Below, piece by piece: positions 47,001-58,400 of a stretch of DNA of 64,000 nt; position 1 is the stretch's first letter; every line of letters begins with the position of its first letter. The DNA comes from Cyanoderma ruficeps. Its lineage: Eukaryota > Chordata > Aves > Passeriformes > Timaliidae. The DNA is taken from assembly GCA_008694505.1 (NCBI GenBank), contig VZDJ01004330.1, forward strand, positions 102,019 through 166,018, in the 5' to 3' direction. Below the pieces are notes generated by a model. The model ran no database searches. It was given only the letters and a program-made list of their open reading frames with translations, and was not told the origin of the DNA. The position numbers were made by a program, and so were the translations under genes.

Positions 47001-48951
47001 AGTTACAGCAAGAAGAGGTATAAAGGAGCCTTTAATAATGTGGAGTTTTCACTAGTGAGGCGCCTGCACCAGGATCCCCTTGGTGGGCTGGATTCAACAG
47101 GGCTGAGCAGCCCTGAGCCCTGTCTCTTCCAGCCTCCTCTACCCACCAAGCCACAGCTCTTCAACCAGCCCAAATTAACTCAAGTTAATTAGCAGAAGCC
47201 ACATGGCCAAAAGCAGTCACACCTTTCCCAACCCTCCATAAAAGTGTTTTGTGTTGCAAAGGCGAAGGTCAACTCATCCTCTGCTCAGGACCCTCCAGCA
47301 GTCGAGACCTTAATTTTCCAATGGCAACAAGTTGAGACATTTCTAAAGAAAGCCACTTGCACCCAAAGGGGAGAGGGCATGCATCCCCCAGGACATCTGC
47401 AAAGCCACACACACAGACCCCCACATTCCCCATGGCACCCCTGGGTGAGCACCCACTGCTCCATGGGGACCCATTCTGCTCCAGTCCAGTGCTGTGCCAG
47501 GGTCAGCTATGTCCTGCCTGCCGGAACTCGGCTGCTCTGAAACACTCATGCACCCACTACTATGCTACAAAGGAAAAAAAAAAAACACCCAACCAAACAA
47601 TAGCCAGCCTTACCTTCTCAAAAGGTAGCACTCACACTACTGTATTTTCCTCCTAGTGACATTATTAATTTAAAAGAGCTCAGCAGCGGGTGTTATCCCC
47701 TGGCGCTCACAGCAGCTCCTTGGCACAGCGGCTGGGTGCTGCAGGAGGCAGGCACTTGCAGCCTGGGGAGCATCACCACCATTCACAATTACTCAAACAT
47801 GGAACGCAAACAAGTACGACATGAAGGTTAGGCTGCAGCAGCTACAGACAATATCCATGATGCACATCCACTGTCACAGATCAGTGCTTCTGATATGGTG
47901 AACTGGGAGACAAAAGGACTTGGCTTCTTCCTCTGGATGGAAGCAGGTCACTGGATTCCCTCCCTCACAAACAGGTAAGCCCAAGAGTTTTCAGTATGAA
48001 GATGAGAGAACCTCATGCAAAATGGATTTAAACCCAACTCCGCTAAGATGCCATGATGCTCCAAACCACTACCTGGGTCCCAGCAGTACAAAACCCCTTC
48101 ACCTCCTCTCCTTTCCAGTGAGCAGTTGTGAGCTTTCCTCCATGCCTGGAGCTGGGGAAGGGAGGCCAGGCCAGGCACAGAGCCCTTGCACTCCTCCCTC
48201 CTCATTCCACTGCCATACTCAGGGAGGTAGGAGCATGTAAAACCAAACCAGCAAGCGATTGCACTGGAAGAAAGCAATCATTATGAGAGCTAATGAAAGC
48301 GAACCACAATTATTATGTAAACAGCACTGAATCATTAGCAGACACTATTAAAGCCATTTTTCCCCCACCGAGAAGAAAAGCATATGGCCCTATGGCACCC
48401 TCAGTTCTGTCTCTAAACGGAGCCAAAACTCAGGAGGAAGCCTGTTTGTTTTCCTCCAGTCCAAACTAAACCAGCAGCACCACTCTGACCCCTGATCTGC
48501 ATGCTGGGTGTTTGCCAGCTGCTCCCAGTGCCTCTGCCCAGGCAAAGGGACATGGGCACTACTGCTTCACTGCCTTGGCTCACCAGGCACCCTGTGCTTC
48601 CCCAGGACTGCTGGCCACCAGACTTTAGAAACCCTAAGGTTGGCAGGTAGACAAAAAAAAATTCAGCCCACACTACTCGGATCAAAGGCAAAGCACACTT
48701 GGGTGCCCATATGTAGCTGGCAAGGGACTGATTTTCCATCAGGCTTGTAATTGTGCCTGTTTCTTTGATCATATAAATGCTCTGTCCCTCCCATGGGAAT
48801 GGGCCAAGGAAAGTCAAGGAAGGTGCAGGAGGTTATTTATCCCCCTTATTGCATGGCTCTCCCTATCACTAATTTTTTTCCAATAGCAGCACTCACCACA
48901 ACTGGGTAAAGCTGCTTGCTCTTTAATCTTCTATTGGGCAAAGTTACCTTT

Positions 48952-48973
48952 AAAACAAACAAACAAACAAACA
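48952..48973. repeat. (AAAC)n microsatellite
   Basis: About five perfect AAAC units in intron 1. An A/C-rich low-complexity stretch of similar kind lies at about 36030-36080. Confidence 0.95.
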
Positions 48974-51900
48974 ACCCAGCTCCTTTGCAACAAGGGGACA
49001 GCCAGCCAGTTGGCTATAAAGACACTCAAACAAGATCCTAATGTTTGTAGAAGCAAAATACTGCATTGCAGTCCAATAAAAATCCTGGGCCCATCTTTAT
49101 GTTCCAAGAATGCCGAATCAAAACAAGCTCAACTCTTTAAAAAGAGGAGAGTACAAAGAAGCAAAAAGTTTGTATTAAACCCCATGTAATCTTTTTAAAA
49201 CACCATTATTAGAACCTGTAGTACCAGCCAAGAGTGATTTATCACCCCCTGTCATCACAGCCTGCAACACAGAGCTTTTTATACCAAACTGTCAATGCTA
49301 CAAAGCTAAAGCCCCAGCTCATAATTTCTTAAAGCTGGCCCTCTGCTGCCAGCAAATCCCCTAAACCCTGGGATTTGGGGGTCCAGAGCACTGCTGCTCC
49401 TCCATCAGTGCCACGCAGGGCGATGCGACCCAACACAGAGCATCCAGCACAGGTTCTGCAAGCTGCTTCCAAGCAGGAGGATGTTTTAAGTCAGGGTAGG
49501 TAAACAAATCACCCAGGGTTATTTCAGCTTCTTTCCAAAGGAAAGTCAACGGGCCATAAAGGCTTTAACAGCATTTTCCGATGGGACGTACCTCGAGGTG
49601 CCTGGTTTTCACAAGGCAAGCGGTCAGACCTCTCTGAAAACCAGACACCCTGACATTTGGGGTTTTCCTGTGAAGTTGTTACTCTAACACACCCCAAATC
49701 ACCAGTAATTTCTAGAATAGCACTACAAACCACAAGAGGTTAAACTGACTGCACATTACTTAAACTAACCTAAGGGTGACCCCTGGAAAGGAACAGCTAT
49801 TGGATGTTGTGGTTCTGTAGAAACTCAATTACCAAAGCCAATTTCCTATGAGCATTTTTAAAAAAGGAAAAAGAAAGGGAAAAAAAAAAAAGGCAGCAAC
49901 AATGCTGACAATGTGTATGGGCCACATATTTTCACCTCCCGAAAGCAGCAGCCTTGCCTATATAAGAACTGCTCCTATTCCCACAAAAATGTTCAAACAT
50001 ATTTTAAACATTTCATCATTGTTTGCTCCCATCTGAATTGCTTAAAATCCAGACAATTCTCAGCTTCTAAATTGGAAACATTAAGAGAAATACTCCTTCA
50101 AAATCCTTCGCTCAGGGTAGCCCCTCTCAACCATCTACATACCTTTCCAACACCAAAGCTTGGAGAGAGAGAAGTCCCTCATAGGGAACTCCCACAAATC
50201 CATCAGCCACTGGCAGTGTAAGCCACCGAAAATAGGAGTAGAAAGACAGGAAACTAACAGACTTTATTTCTCTGCTTAGAAGATGGACAACAAAAAAAGT
50301 ATTTCTAAGAGCGTTTTTGGGGAGATGGAGAATCTGGCAATGCTTTACATTGGGAAAGAGGTACTATAGTTCTAAACTCACATTAAAATCAACACTGAGT
50401 AGCCCTTAATTAAGATTGATCCCATCAGCTGGTATCCCCCCACATACTTTTTAAGCACCATCTCCATCCTTTCAAGCACTTTGCCAGTGAGGTGATGCAC
50501 TGCTGCCCCTGAGGAACATCACCCCATCCCCACCTGCCTCCTCTCCCAGGACCCACAGAGACAGAAGAGGTGACAGACTGCCAGGCATGAACTAGCAGGG
50601 AAAACGATTGTGCAAAACATGACCATTTTCAAGCAGAAAACACCATCCTAAGAAAACTACCACAGCGACATCCTCATGGGGCAAAGCCTGCCAGCAGCCC
50701 ACATGGCTACCACGAGCTCTGCACACATAAAGCCTCCAACACTTTCTCACCAGGTCCGCTCTTCCCAACATGCTATTTTTATCTGAGCACCTTTCCTGGA
50801 CCAGAAAGATGTAAACAAGAAAATTCTCTGGCACAAACATGGTGCTTCAACCACAGCCTCTGCAGGCTGCACGTATTCTGCAGAGACAAAGAAAAACACA
50901 AAAATCTCTCCTAGAAAAGCAAAATAGTTTCATGAAACACTTCTTTAACAAACCAGGAAGTAAGTAAGATGGGCTATGACAAAGTAGTAATCTATTTTAA
51001 TTAAAACACTTGGCAATGAAAAAAAAACAGAATACACACAGCGGCTTTCTTCCTGAGATGCACAAACCCCAGTGAAGAGCACCAGCTGCACCTTTCCAGG
51101 CACTGGTTTGCCATGGGGCATCTTTAAACACACAAGGTAATTTAGGGAACAAGAGGGAAACTTACTGGGTCCTGGAATTGCTTAGCAATGGGAGAAGGAA
51201 GTTATCTTGGTAATCTCAAAAGAAAGAGAAAGCAGGAGGAATGTGAGGAATGCAAGGAGGTTATTGCCCGGGAAACTGGGACTGGCAGCTCACTCTCAGC
51301 CTTGCTGCCCAGGAGACACACATCCTGACCTCTCTGACTATCAAGAATTTCCTTCCCCCCACCACAAAAAAGTCCCTGAGAATTGCTCCTCTTCTGGGAA
51401 GAGGCAAAGAATTTTACAGCAGACTGAATAATCCTGATGCTCCATTCTGGTGTTGCCCACACTTGTGGGAGATGTCACGGACTGAGCCTGTGCAACTCAA
51501 CACACATGCATGTCCACAGAAATCCATGGGAATGGCTATGTGTGAAGAGGACAGGAGATGAGAACTACACGTCTGACACCTCTTGAGAACAACTGGCAGT
51601 CCTTCCCCATCCATGCAGGTTCCAGGGTTGGCAATGCATTGCACGGAACCAGGACAGTGGGGTCAGCACAAGCCATCATCCAACACCAAGAGTAGGCTAA
51701 GACCACAGACATCACCCGCTCAAAGAACTGGGACATTTCCAGCCTCCTGACAGCCCTATTGGGCAGATGCTACCTTCATCTCCAAGACAGAAAATGCCCA
51801 TCTGGAACATTCTCCCGTTGGAGCCATCTCACATACACAGCAGTGATGCTTCATCCTGAACTTCCTTGGCTCCACAGGTACCAAGGAAATACTACGGCAG

Positions 51901-52254
51901 AGGGAAGATGCAGGGACCCAAAACAGCGCCTCGCTGTCATGTTGGCCTTGCTCTGCTACTGTTTCAGTATGAATAAAAAGCCTGTTGACATACGAAAGCC
52001 ACAGAAAATCTCCCTGAAACTACAAAACAGTACTGAAAACATTGTGCAGCTCAGGCCTTCTGCACAATGTACACACGCCTATTCAGCCTCTTAAAAAACA
52101 GCTACATGTCTAAGGAAACATCTGATAATTAAGGCAGTTTTAACAATAGATAATAATTTGACTATGAATTGTATGGAATGTAATGACTGCTTATTCTGGC
52201 AGAAAAAACAGAACTTTCTATGAAGTGTCTGCCAAGGAAAACGATACTCCCACT

Positions 52255-52520
52255 CAGCCCCGGACCACTGCAAGCAGTCGCAGCTAACCACATGCTTCAC
52301 GCTGCCGGCTGCTAGGACACGGCGCGCCGCTGCAGCCGAACAAAACCCCGCGCTGCACATTCGCAGGGAAGAGAAAGCAGCGTCCCAGGCGAGCGGCGGC
52401 CGGAGCCGTGACTCAGCCGGGAGCCGCCGCCAGCCCTTGCCAACACTCGCTGAGCCACACGGCCGCCAGCGCCGGACGCCAGCGCTCGCTGCTCGGTGGC
52501 CTGCGGGCAACTCGCACGCT
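52255..52520. promoter_or_regulatory. Intronic CpG-rich patch, candidate alternative promoter or enhancer
   Basis: A sharply bounded stretch of high G+C and dense CpG sits 5.2 kb inside intron 1. It contains gcgcgcc, several gccg and cgg runs and a TGACTCAGC motif (52409-52417), which fits AP-1/NF-E2/antioxidant-response-type sites. Frames across it are open but not protein-like. No convincing splice donor was seen on the minus strand, so enhancer and alternative first exon both remain possible. Confidence 0.5.
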
Positions 52521-53021
52521 GCCAGCTTCCCCCCCCTCCCGCTGTTTCCAGTTGCTAAATGACATTAGAAGCGGCTAAAAATACTTCAAGCGATTCTGTC
52601 ATTTACTTTTCCGTGCCAGCACTTGTGTTTGCCGCGAGGATGTTCTCCAGTGGTCACTTCGCCACCCTTGGGTGGCCGGGCAATCGCTCCATTAACGCAC
52701 GGAGAAAGCCCCCCGCCTGCCAAGGATCACTGCCTTCACTGGACAGGAGTCATGGCAAATAGGTACAGCTGGTGGCCAGGTCACTCCACACCTTCAAACA
52801 GACCTCAAGGATGACCAGGTGTAATCTGGTACTTCTCATAACACAGCAAGTCCAGAGCTGCCTTGTGCAAACCGACTGCAACAGGCTCAGCAATGCCAGA
52901 CATGCGAGTAACACTGGCCTGGAGGGGATCCAGAATCTGTTTCTCAGTTGGAAGGGGCCACATGGAAGAGAAGCATGTGAAAAACTAAAACAGCATTTGC
53001 TGGACTTGACATGTAAAACAA

Positions 53022-53618
53022 TGGGCTGGTTTTGGCTGGAGTAGAGTTAATTTTCTTCACAGTGGTTAGTATGGGACTGTGTTCTGGATTTGTGCTGAGA
53101 ATAGGGTTGATAATACAGAAAAGTTTTTGTTATTGCTGAGCAGGGCTTACACACAACCAAAGTATTTTCTGCTTCTTGTACTGATATGCTAGCAAGGAAG
53201 TTGGAGGTGCACAGGAGACTGGGAGAAGACACATCTGGGACAGGTGACCCCAACTGACCAGACAGAGATTCCAGACCATATGACATCATGGTCAGTATAT
53301 AAAGTGGGGGAAAGAAGGAGAAAGGGGAAGACATTTGGAATCATGGTGCTTGCCTTCCCAAGTCACTGTTATATATGATGGGACCCTGCTCTGTATGATG
53401 GGTCCCTGCTCTCCTGGACACCTGCCTGCCCAAGGAAACAGCGATTTCCTTGCTTTGCTCAACATGCTCAGCTTTTGCTTTCCCTGTTGAACTGTTTTTT
53501 TCCCATCCACAAGTTTCCTACCTTTTACGCCTTTTGGTGCTCTCCCTAATCCTTTTGGTAGGGAAGTGAACAAGTGACTGTGTGAGGCTTGGTTGCTGGC
53601 TGGGGTTAAACCCCAACA
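53022..53618 (+). mobile_element. Solo LTR, avian ERV-L type, plus orientation
   Basis: The sequence resembles a widespread bird ERV LTR: ggttttggctgga near the start, cagagattccagaccatatg, a TATA box in cagtatataaag (53296-53304), and a T-rich and CT-rich downstream part ending ggttaaaccccaaca. Flanks are aacaa and aacag, an imperfect 5-bp target duplication. An internal 20-bp tandem duplication occurs at 53374-53413. It lies in intron 1 opposite in sense to GPC4. No internal retroviral sequence is attached. Confidence 0.85.
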
Positions 53619-56559
53619 AACAGCATTGCAAACAAAGCAGCATTCCTGACTGACCAAGGGCAGCACACCAAGGCACCTACTGATAGCCACAAATACACTG
53701 GGGACAAGTGAGCAGCAGGACATCAGGACACACCTGCCCACAGTTACTTTGGGCAAAGTCCCCTAAGTCCAAAAATCAAAGGTCAACCAACTTCCTCTGC
53801 CATGGGGAAAAAAACTGCTCTCAAAAATAAATGCACCTATTCAAATAACTTGGTTTAAACAGAGATTAATTGCACTGAACACTTCACCAAGACTGAACAG
53901 AGTGCTGCTGGGATCCAGCTCCCTGCAAAGGCAGGCTCCAGGTTTGCTCTGTGCTCCCCACCACTGCCAGGACAGCAGTGCCAGTGAGAGCAGGATGACA
54001 CTGCTGCACTGGCTACATTTTCCACCAACAGGCAAGACGGGCTTTGTTTTCCCTTTCAATCCAGGAAAAGAAACATTTAGTTCTTCCAATTAGCAGGAAA
54101 AGGGAAGGAATTTCCGCCTGTTTAACACCTGAGGGCAAGAAGCAGCCTTTTGAAAGAAAGGTTGGGTGGAGGCTTTTTGTTTTTTAAATCACAGCCACCT
54201 ACTATGGGTCTCCAGGTGCCACCACACCAGCTCACTTTGCACTTCATTCCGAGGCCCCACCAAACCAACCAGGGGAAGCAGCCCCTTCAGATGGTCACTC
54301 CAGGGACTTTTGCCCCATCATCATGACAGCTCAGAGACACATGGAATCCATAAGGAACAACACATTCTGGGTAGAGTTTGAACAACACCAGTGTCTCTGG
54401 GACCCAGAAGATGTTGACTCGTACTCGGGAAACTGTCAAAGTTATCTTGAAAGCAGTTACAGGCCGGTGCTCTGCCCACACCACCTACTATCTACACGCT
54501 ATCAAGAGTCAGGTTTCACAAACCAACTGCGTAGATATCAGGTCTGCCAAAGCACTGACCTCTGCACCAACAGCAAGATTGCATCTTGCCACTGCCAGGA
54601 GCTCTTCCACACACACTTCACAGGGCCACAGGGGCAGCAGCCACTGAAAAGCACTCAGGTACAAAGCACCACCAAAGGGCCACAGATTATTAAAAGCTTC
54701 CACACAGATTTATAGCAGTAGTCTCTGTTTATACCTCTAACACCAAAGCTACATAAAAGGAAACAAGTTCTCTATGTCCAACATCACAAATAACCCATTT
54801 TACACTTCTTATCAAGCAAGCGGTGAGTTGACCAGCTGTGTGCTTCTTTCAGAAATGTCTAGGTACTTCAGCAAGATATAACCTGCTATTTATGCATACT
54901 CTAATTAGGTCTTAAACCTGGTCTAAATAAATACTAAAGTGAACTCCTGGGTAGTTACGGTGAAGGAGCAGCCCTTTAATGCCACTGAAATAGCAACAAT
55001 ACAAGATAAAATGCCTGCTGGAATGGGCATTTCTTTAAAAAAAGAAAGTTTGCGTATCTACTGCTCCAGAAGAAAAATAAATGTGGCCAAAAAAATCCAT
55101 GTGAGATGCTATAAACCCCCAAATGACTCCCATGCCCTCCCAGTGAGGATAAGTTTTGCTTGCTGTCACATAGCCCAGTGCAGGGACACATCTGCCTGCA
55201 CCACACAGCTGCTTCACTTTGACAATTCAAGGCCAACGTTTTATAGGGTCAGTAATCCCCAAAAGCAAAGAAATCACTACACTTGCAGAAACAAATTTGC
55301 CACGGCTTTTAGGACACCTTTTCACAAAGATCTAGGAAGTTTATGTCTGCACTGTGATCTAAAGCAACTTGCTAAGAGAATGTGAGAATAAAGTATAATC
55401 CATCAAATCAGCACAAAAATCTATCAAAGAAGTTGATACACTCCAGACATCAAAAACCATGCATCCACCCATCATTTCAGCAGCATCCATGTGTCCACAG
55501 GTGATTCCATTCAGCCCACTGAAGCCTCCCCAACCTGTCCTCCACCAGTTCTGTGAGCAGAGAGGTGCCACCAAGCAGAAATCACCAGTTTCCACCATCA
55601 CCCCAATGGGATACTTGTCCAAGCACATGGTTCCTTCCCTCACACACATTTATCTTTTTCCCTCGATAGCCAGGCGCCCAGGTAACGTAATGGCCTTTCC
55701 AAACCACTTGCTCTCCTGATGGAAAACTACCCACTTATCATCTGAAACACCAACTGAAATCAAAGCTTTGGCAAGCGACTCTTTTTCTGGAGACACAATA
55801 CACACCACAGACCTCTTACCCTGGTGCCAGACCTCAGCCTCCAGCACTATCACCTGGCCCATGGGACTCCAGTGCCCTGTGCTGATCCAACAGGGGCAAT
55901 GTCAGGTGAAGTTCTCTATTCTGACAAAGTTCAATACCAGCAGTGGGACTGGTGGTTACATCTGTGCACACCGGCTGAATGGCAGGAGGGGAGATCTGGA
56001 GCCTCTAAACATAACCCACGCCAAAGCCACATGAACTCACGGGGGGAATGTGAAACTGCAGCAGGTGTAGCACCCCACTCCAGGTTTAATTTTAAATTCA
56101 GTCGCACTTGAGGTACACCACACTTTAAGGCTGTACACAGCATGCCTCCTTTAAAGACTTCCACCACCCTCTCTGAAATACCCTGCACAGCAGGATTACA
56201 TTTAAAACTCAGCTTTGCAAGACCTGTTGCTTTTCAAGCAAGGCCAGACACAGACTCCTTGTGCCCCTGGAACAGCAATATAATCCAGCTGATATTTTCA
56301 GCTTGTCATTGCAGAAAGCTCTTCTTTTGTCAAATAATCTTACCTTGCTCATCGCTTTTCTCAAACAGACAACAGCTTTAGAGCTTCAAATGGAAGCCCT
56401 GTCAGCATGATCTACTCCTGACATTCTCCAAAGCTCACCAAGTCATCTTAAACAACAATATATAAAATAAAGACTAGGTCAAACCTTCCCCAATACTGGA
56501 CTTCAGAGGAAGTCTGCTCACATTCTGACCCTACACTGATGAGGGCTGGACTCAAATGC

Positions 56560-57000
56560 AAGACTATTTATTAGAGACCATTTTACAAAGCAGGCAGAGT
56601 GAAGGGGAGAGAGTATTTTAACTGCAACCAGTCAGACGTTTCTCATTAAAATATTTCTTGGAGAAGTAAACGGGCCTGCAATTTTATTCCAACAGATGTA
56701 GGCTAAATGCATATCATTAGCCTGACAATACAAAAGCACAAACGACTGAAATGATTTTAATTTTGTCAGTGAAAAGGATAATGTATGCATATCTGGAGGG
56801 CACACCAATGGTAAAGATTACCCCCAGCTTCTATCTGAGCCGTCTAAAGGTATTTACTTGGGGTCTGTCTGTGTTGTGACAGTGTCCCAGACCGAAATGA
56901 ATGCCTCCAACACTCCACATTTTTGAGCCATTCAGTCATGCATTTTTGTTATTGTTGAAAGTAGTGCGAAATTGCAGTGCATGAGCTGGAGTCCTTGGTG
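56560..57000. promoter_or_regulatory. Promoter-proximal intronic block, candidate conserved element
   Basis: This is non-repetitive, A/T-rich sequence about 1 kb downstream of exon 1. It contains two ATGCATAT sites (56707-56714 and 56785-56792), octamer-like, and an ATTGTT core (56951-56956), SOX-like. It lacks simple repeats and transposon signatures. Conservation cannot be judged here. Confidence 0.3.
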
Positions 57001-57228
57001 GTCTCCGAGGATTCCAGCTAAAAAGGCACTTCCTTTGTTCCGCGGAGAATGCGGTCCAGTAGGTCATTCAGAAGGGGAAATAAAAGCAGCGGCCCTGGGA
57101 GGGAGATGAAGGATGAAACAAAAAGAATAAAATGTTTTGGGTGTGAGCACATTAGCTACCATTTCCTACTGCTGCCGGCTGCGAGCACTCCTATCCCCGG
57201 GATGCGCAAGTATCTCGGGACGAAGGTG

Positions 57229-57290
57229 GAGGAAAGGAAGAAAGAAAGAAAAAGAAAGAAAGAAAGAAAGAAAGANAAAAAAAAAAAAAG
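57229..57290. repeat. (GAAA)n microsatellite and poly-A with one N
   Basis: A GAAA tetranucleotide run passes into poly-A, broken by a single N at 57276. It lies in intron 1 about 400 bases beyond the exon 1 donor at the edge of the CpG island. The N marks an unresolved repeat length. Confidence 0.95.
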
Positions 57291-57575
57291 GAGCCATGTC
57301 TCAGTCTCTCCGCCAGCAGCCGCCGGGCACCGGGGCGGGACGGGCCGCCCGCTCCCCGCCGGGGCGAACGGCGGCCCAAGGGCAGGAGCGCCCGCCCCGC
57401 CGCGGCCGAGCCGGGAGCGGGGCCGGCAACAGGCGCGGTCCCGCCCGGCACTGCCCCGCACGGGGGGCGGGCGGCCGCGCCGGGACCCTCCGCGGGAGAT
57501 GGGCGCCGAGCTCCGGGGAGCCGAACCGAACCGCGCCGAGCCGGGCTGCGCGCCCCGAGCCGAGCTCCGGGAGCC

Positions 57576-57623
57576 GGGCTGGGGGGAGCCGCATCGGGGG
57601 GAGCCGGGCCGGGGGGAGCCGGG
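57576..57623 (+). repeat. G-run repeat with quadruplex potential
   Basis: Seven runs of three to six G occur on the plus strand (57576, 57581, 57596, 57606, 57611, 57621 starts, plus flanking), separated by short gagcc-type linkers. The unit is a degenerate gagccgggc(c/t)gggg repeat. It lies just inside intron 1, on the template strand of GPC4. Confidence 0.8.
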
Positions 57624-57691
57624 CGCGCAACCCGCGCTCCGCGGGGCCGGGCCGAGCGCGCACAAAGGCGGCAGCGACGATCGCGACTCAC

Positions 57692-57860
57692 CGCTGATCT
57701 CGTGGCTGGGCGCCTCGCTCTGGCTGAAGCCCTTGGCGGCGTAGAGCCTCCGCACTTCGGAGCAACTTTTGGCGCGGGGCTCGGCGGCCAGCAGCAGCGG
57801 CAGGCTGAGGGCGGCCAGCGCGCACAGGAGGGGCGGCAGGCAGCCGCGCCGCCGCGGCAT
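57692..57860 (-). CDS. GPC4: Glypican-4 (GPC4), coding part of exon 1
   Basis: This exon encodes residues 1-56 and the first base of codon 57 of glypican-4, a GPI-anchored cell-surface heparan-sulfate proteoglycan that modulates Wnt, FGF, BMP and Hedgehog ligands (family knowledge). Translation starts at MPRRRG. A basic n-region is followed by a hydrophobic core (about residues 8-26, [16 protein letters not shown]), a typical signal peptide. After it comes [10 protein letters not shown], the glypican N-terminal cysteine motif (Cys33), and then a KGF segment ending HEIS. The start was chosen because it opens the signal peptide and has A at -3. The frame stays open upstream, so the start rests on homology. 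The exon ends AGCG followed by the donor gtgagt, a phase 1 intron. [10 protein letters not shown] favours GPC4 over GPC6 and GPC1. The exon lies inside a CpG island, and the 5' UTR extends to the right by an unknown distance. Confidence 0.95.
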
Positions 57861-58400
57861 GGTGCGGGCGGGCAGGGGCCGCCGGGGCCGGGCGAGCGCG
57901 CCCCGAGGCTGGAGCCGGCGCTCCGCCGAGCCTGCCCCGCCGCGCCCCGCAGCTGCTGCGCCCGCTGCCCTGCGCCCCGCTCCGCTGCGGCTCCGCTCCG
58001 CTGGCCCGGCGTGCGGCGGCGCTTCGCGAACTTGGCCCGGCAGGAAGCACATGGGGTGGTGGTGGTGGAGAAGGAGGAGGAGGTGGAGGGAGGCGGGGAG
58101 GGCGGCAGCCAAGCAGGATCGCGCAGGGCCGGGACAAGCCTCTGCAGCCCCCGGGAAAATCAGGAGCCGGGATCCGCCCGCCCAACGAGGCGGAGCGGAG
58201 CCTGGGGCTGCCCGCCCGGCTGGCCCCGCGCGGGCGCTCCCTCCCGCGGAGGGCCTCGGCTCTGCCCCGGCACGGACACCCCGAGCACCCCCTGCCCGGA
58301 GCCGGGGCTGGCATCGCTCGGCCTGAGGAGTTCCCACCTGGCACCCACGCTCCCACCCACGCCAGCTCCGAAATGCCCCGCGAGGGAAGGAGAGATTTCC

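Larger units (their letters stand above)
21940..57691 (-). other. GPC4: GPC4 intron 1
   Basis: This 35.8-kb phase 1 intron runs from donor gtgagt at 57691 to the acceptor ending at 21940. It hosts every clear mobile element in the window: the 2.3-kb tandem duplication with its ERV and CR1 insertions (23.8-31.0 kb), and LTR pieces at 41.9-42.4, 43.5-44.1 and 53.0-53.6 kb. It also has two CpG-rich patches (37.74-37.93 and 52.26-52.52 kb). In the remaining stretches (21940-23773, 31007-37740, 37930-41895, 44065-52250, 53619-56560) I see only ordinary intronic sequence with simple low-complexity runs. Confidence 0.92.
57290..58400 (-). promoter_or_regulatory. GPC4: CpG island covering GPC4 exon 1, 5' UTR and presumed promoter
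   Basis: CpG dinucleotides and G+C are dense here and drop sharply on both sides. The island spans the start codon and several hundred bases on each side. GC-box-like GGGCGG matches are visible, for example near 57333, 57462 and 58093, and no TATA box is obvious on the minus strand. This is the usual layout of a broad, TATA-less vertebrate promoter. The transcription start cannot be placed from sequence alone. A purine-rich stretch on the plus strand (about 58050-58115, GGT and GGA repeats) lies in the probable 5' UTR or core promoter. Confidence 0.85.

Noticed and set aside
52091..52510. 139-codon minus-strand frame over the intronic CpG patch
   Set aside because: It is open because of high G+C, has no domain, and no strong splice donor was seen. 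Kept only as a possible regulatory patch.
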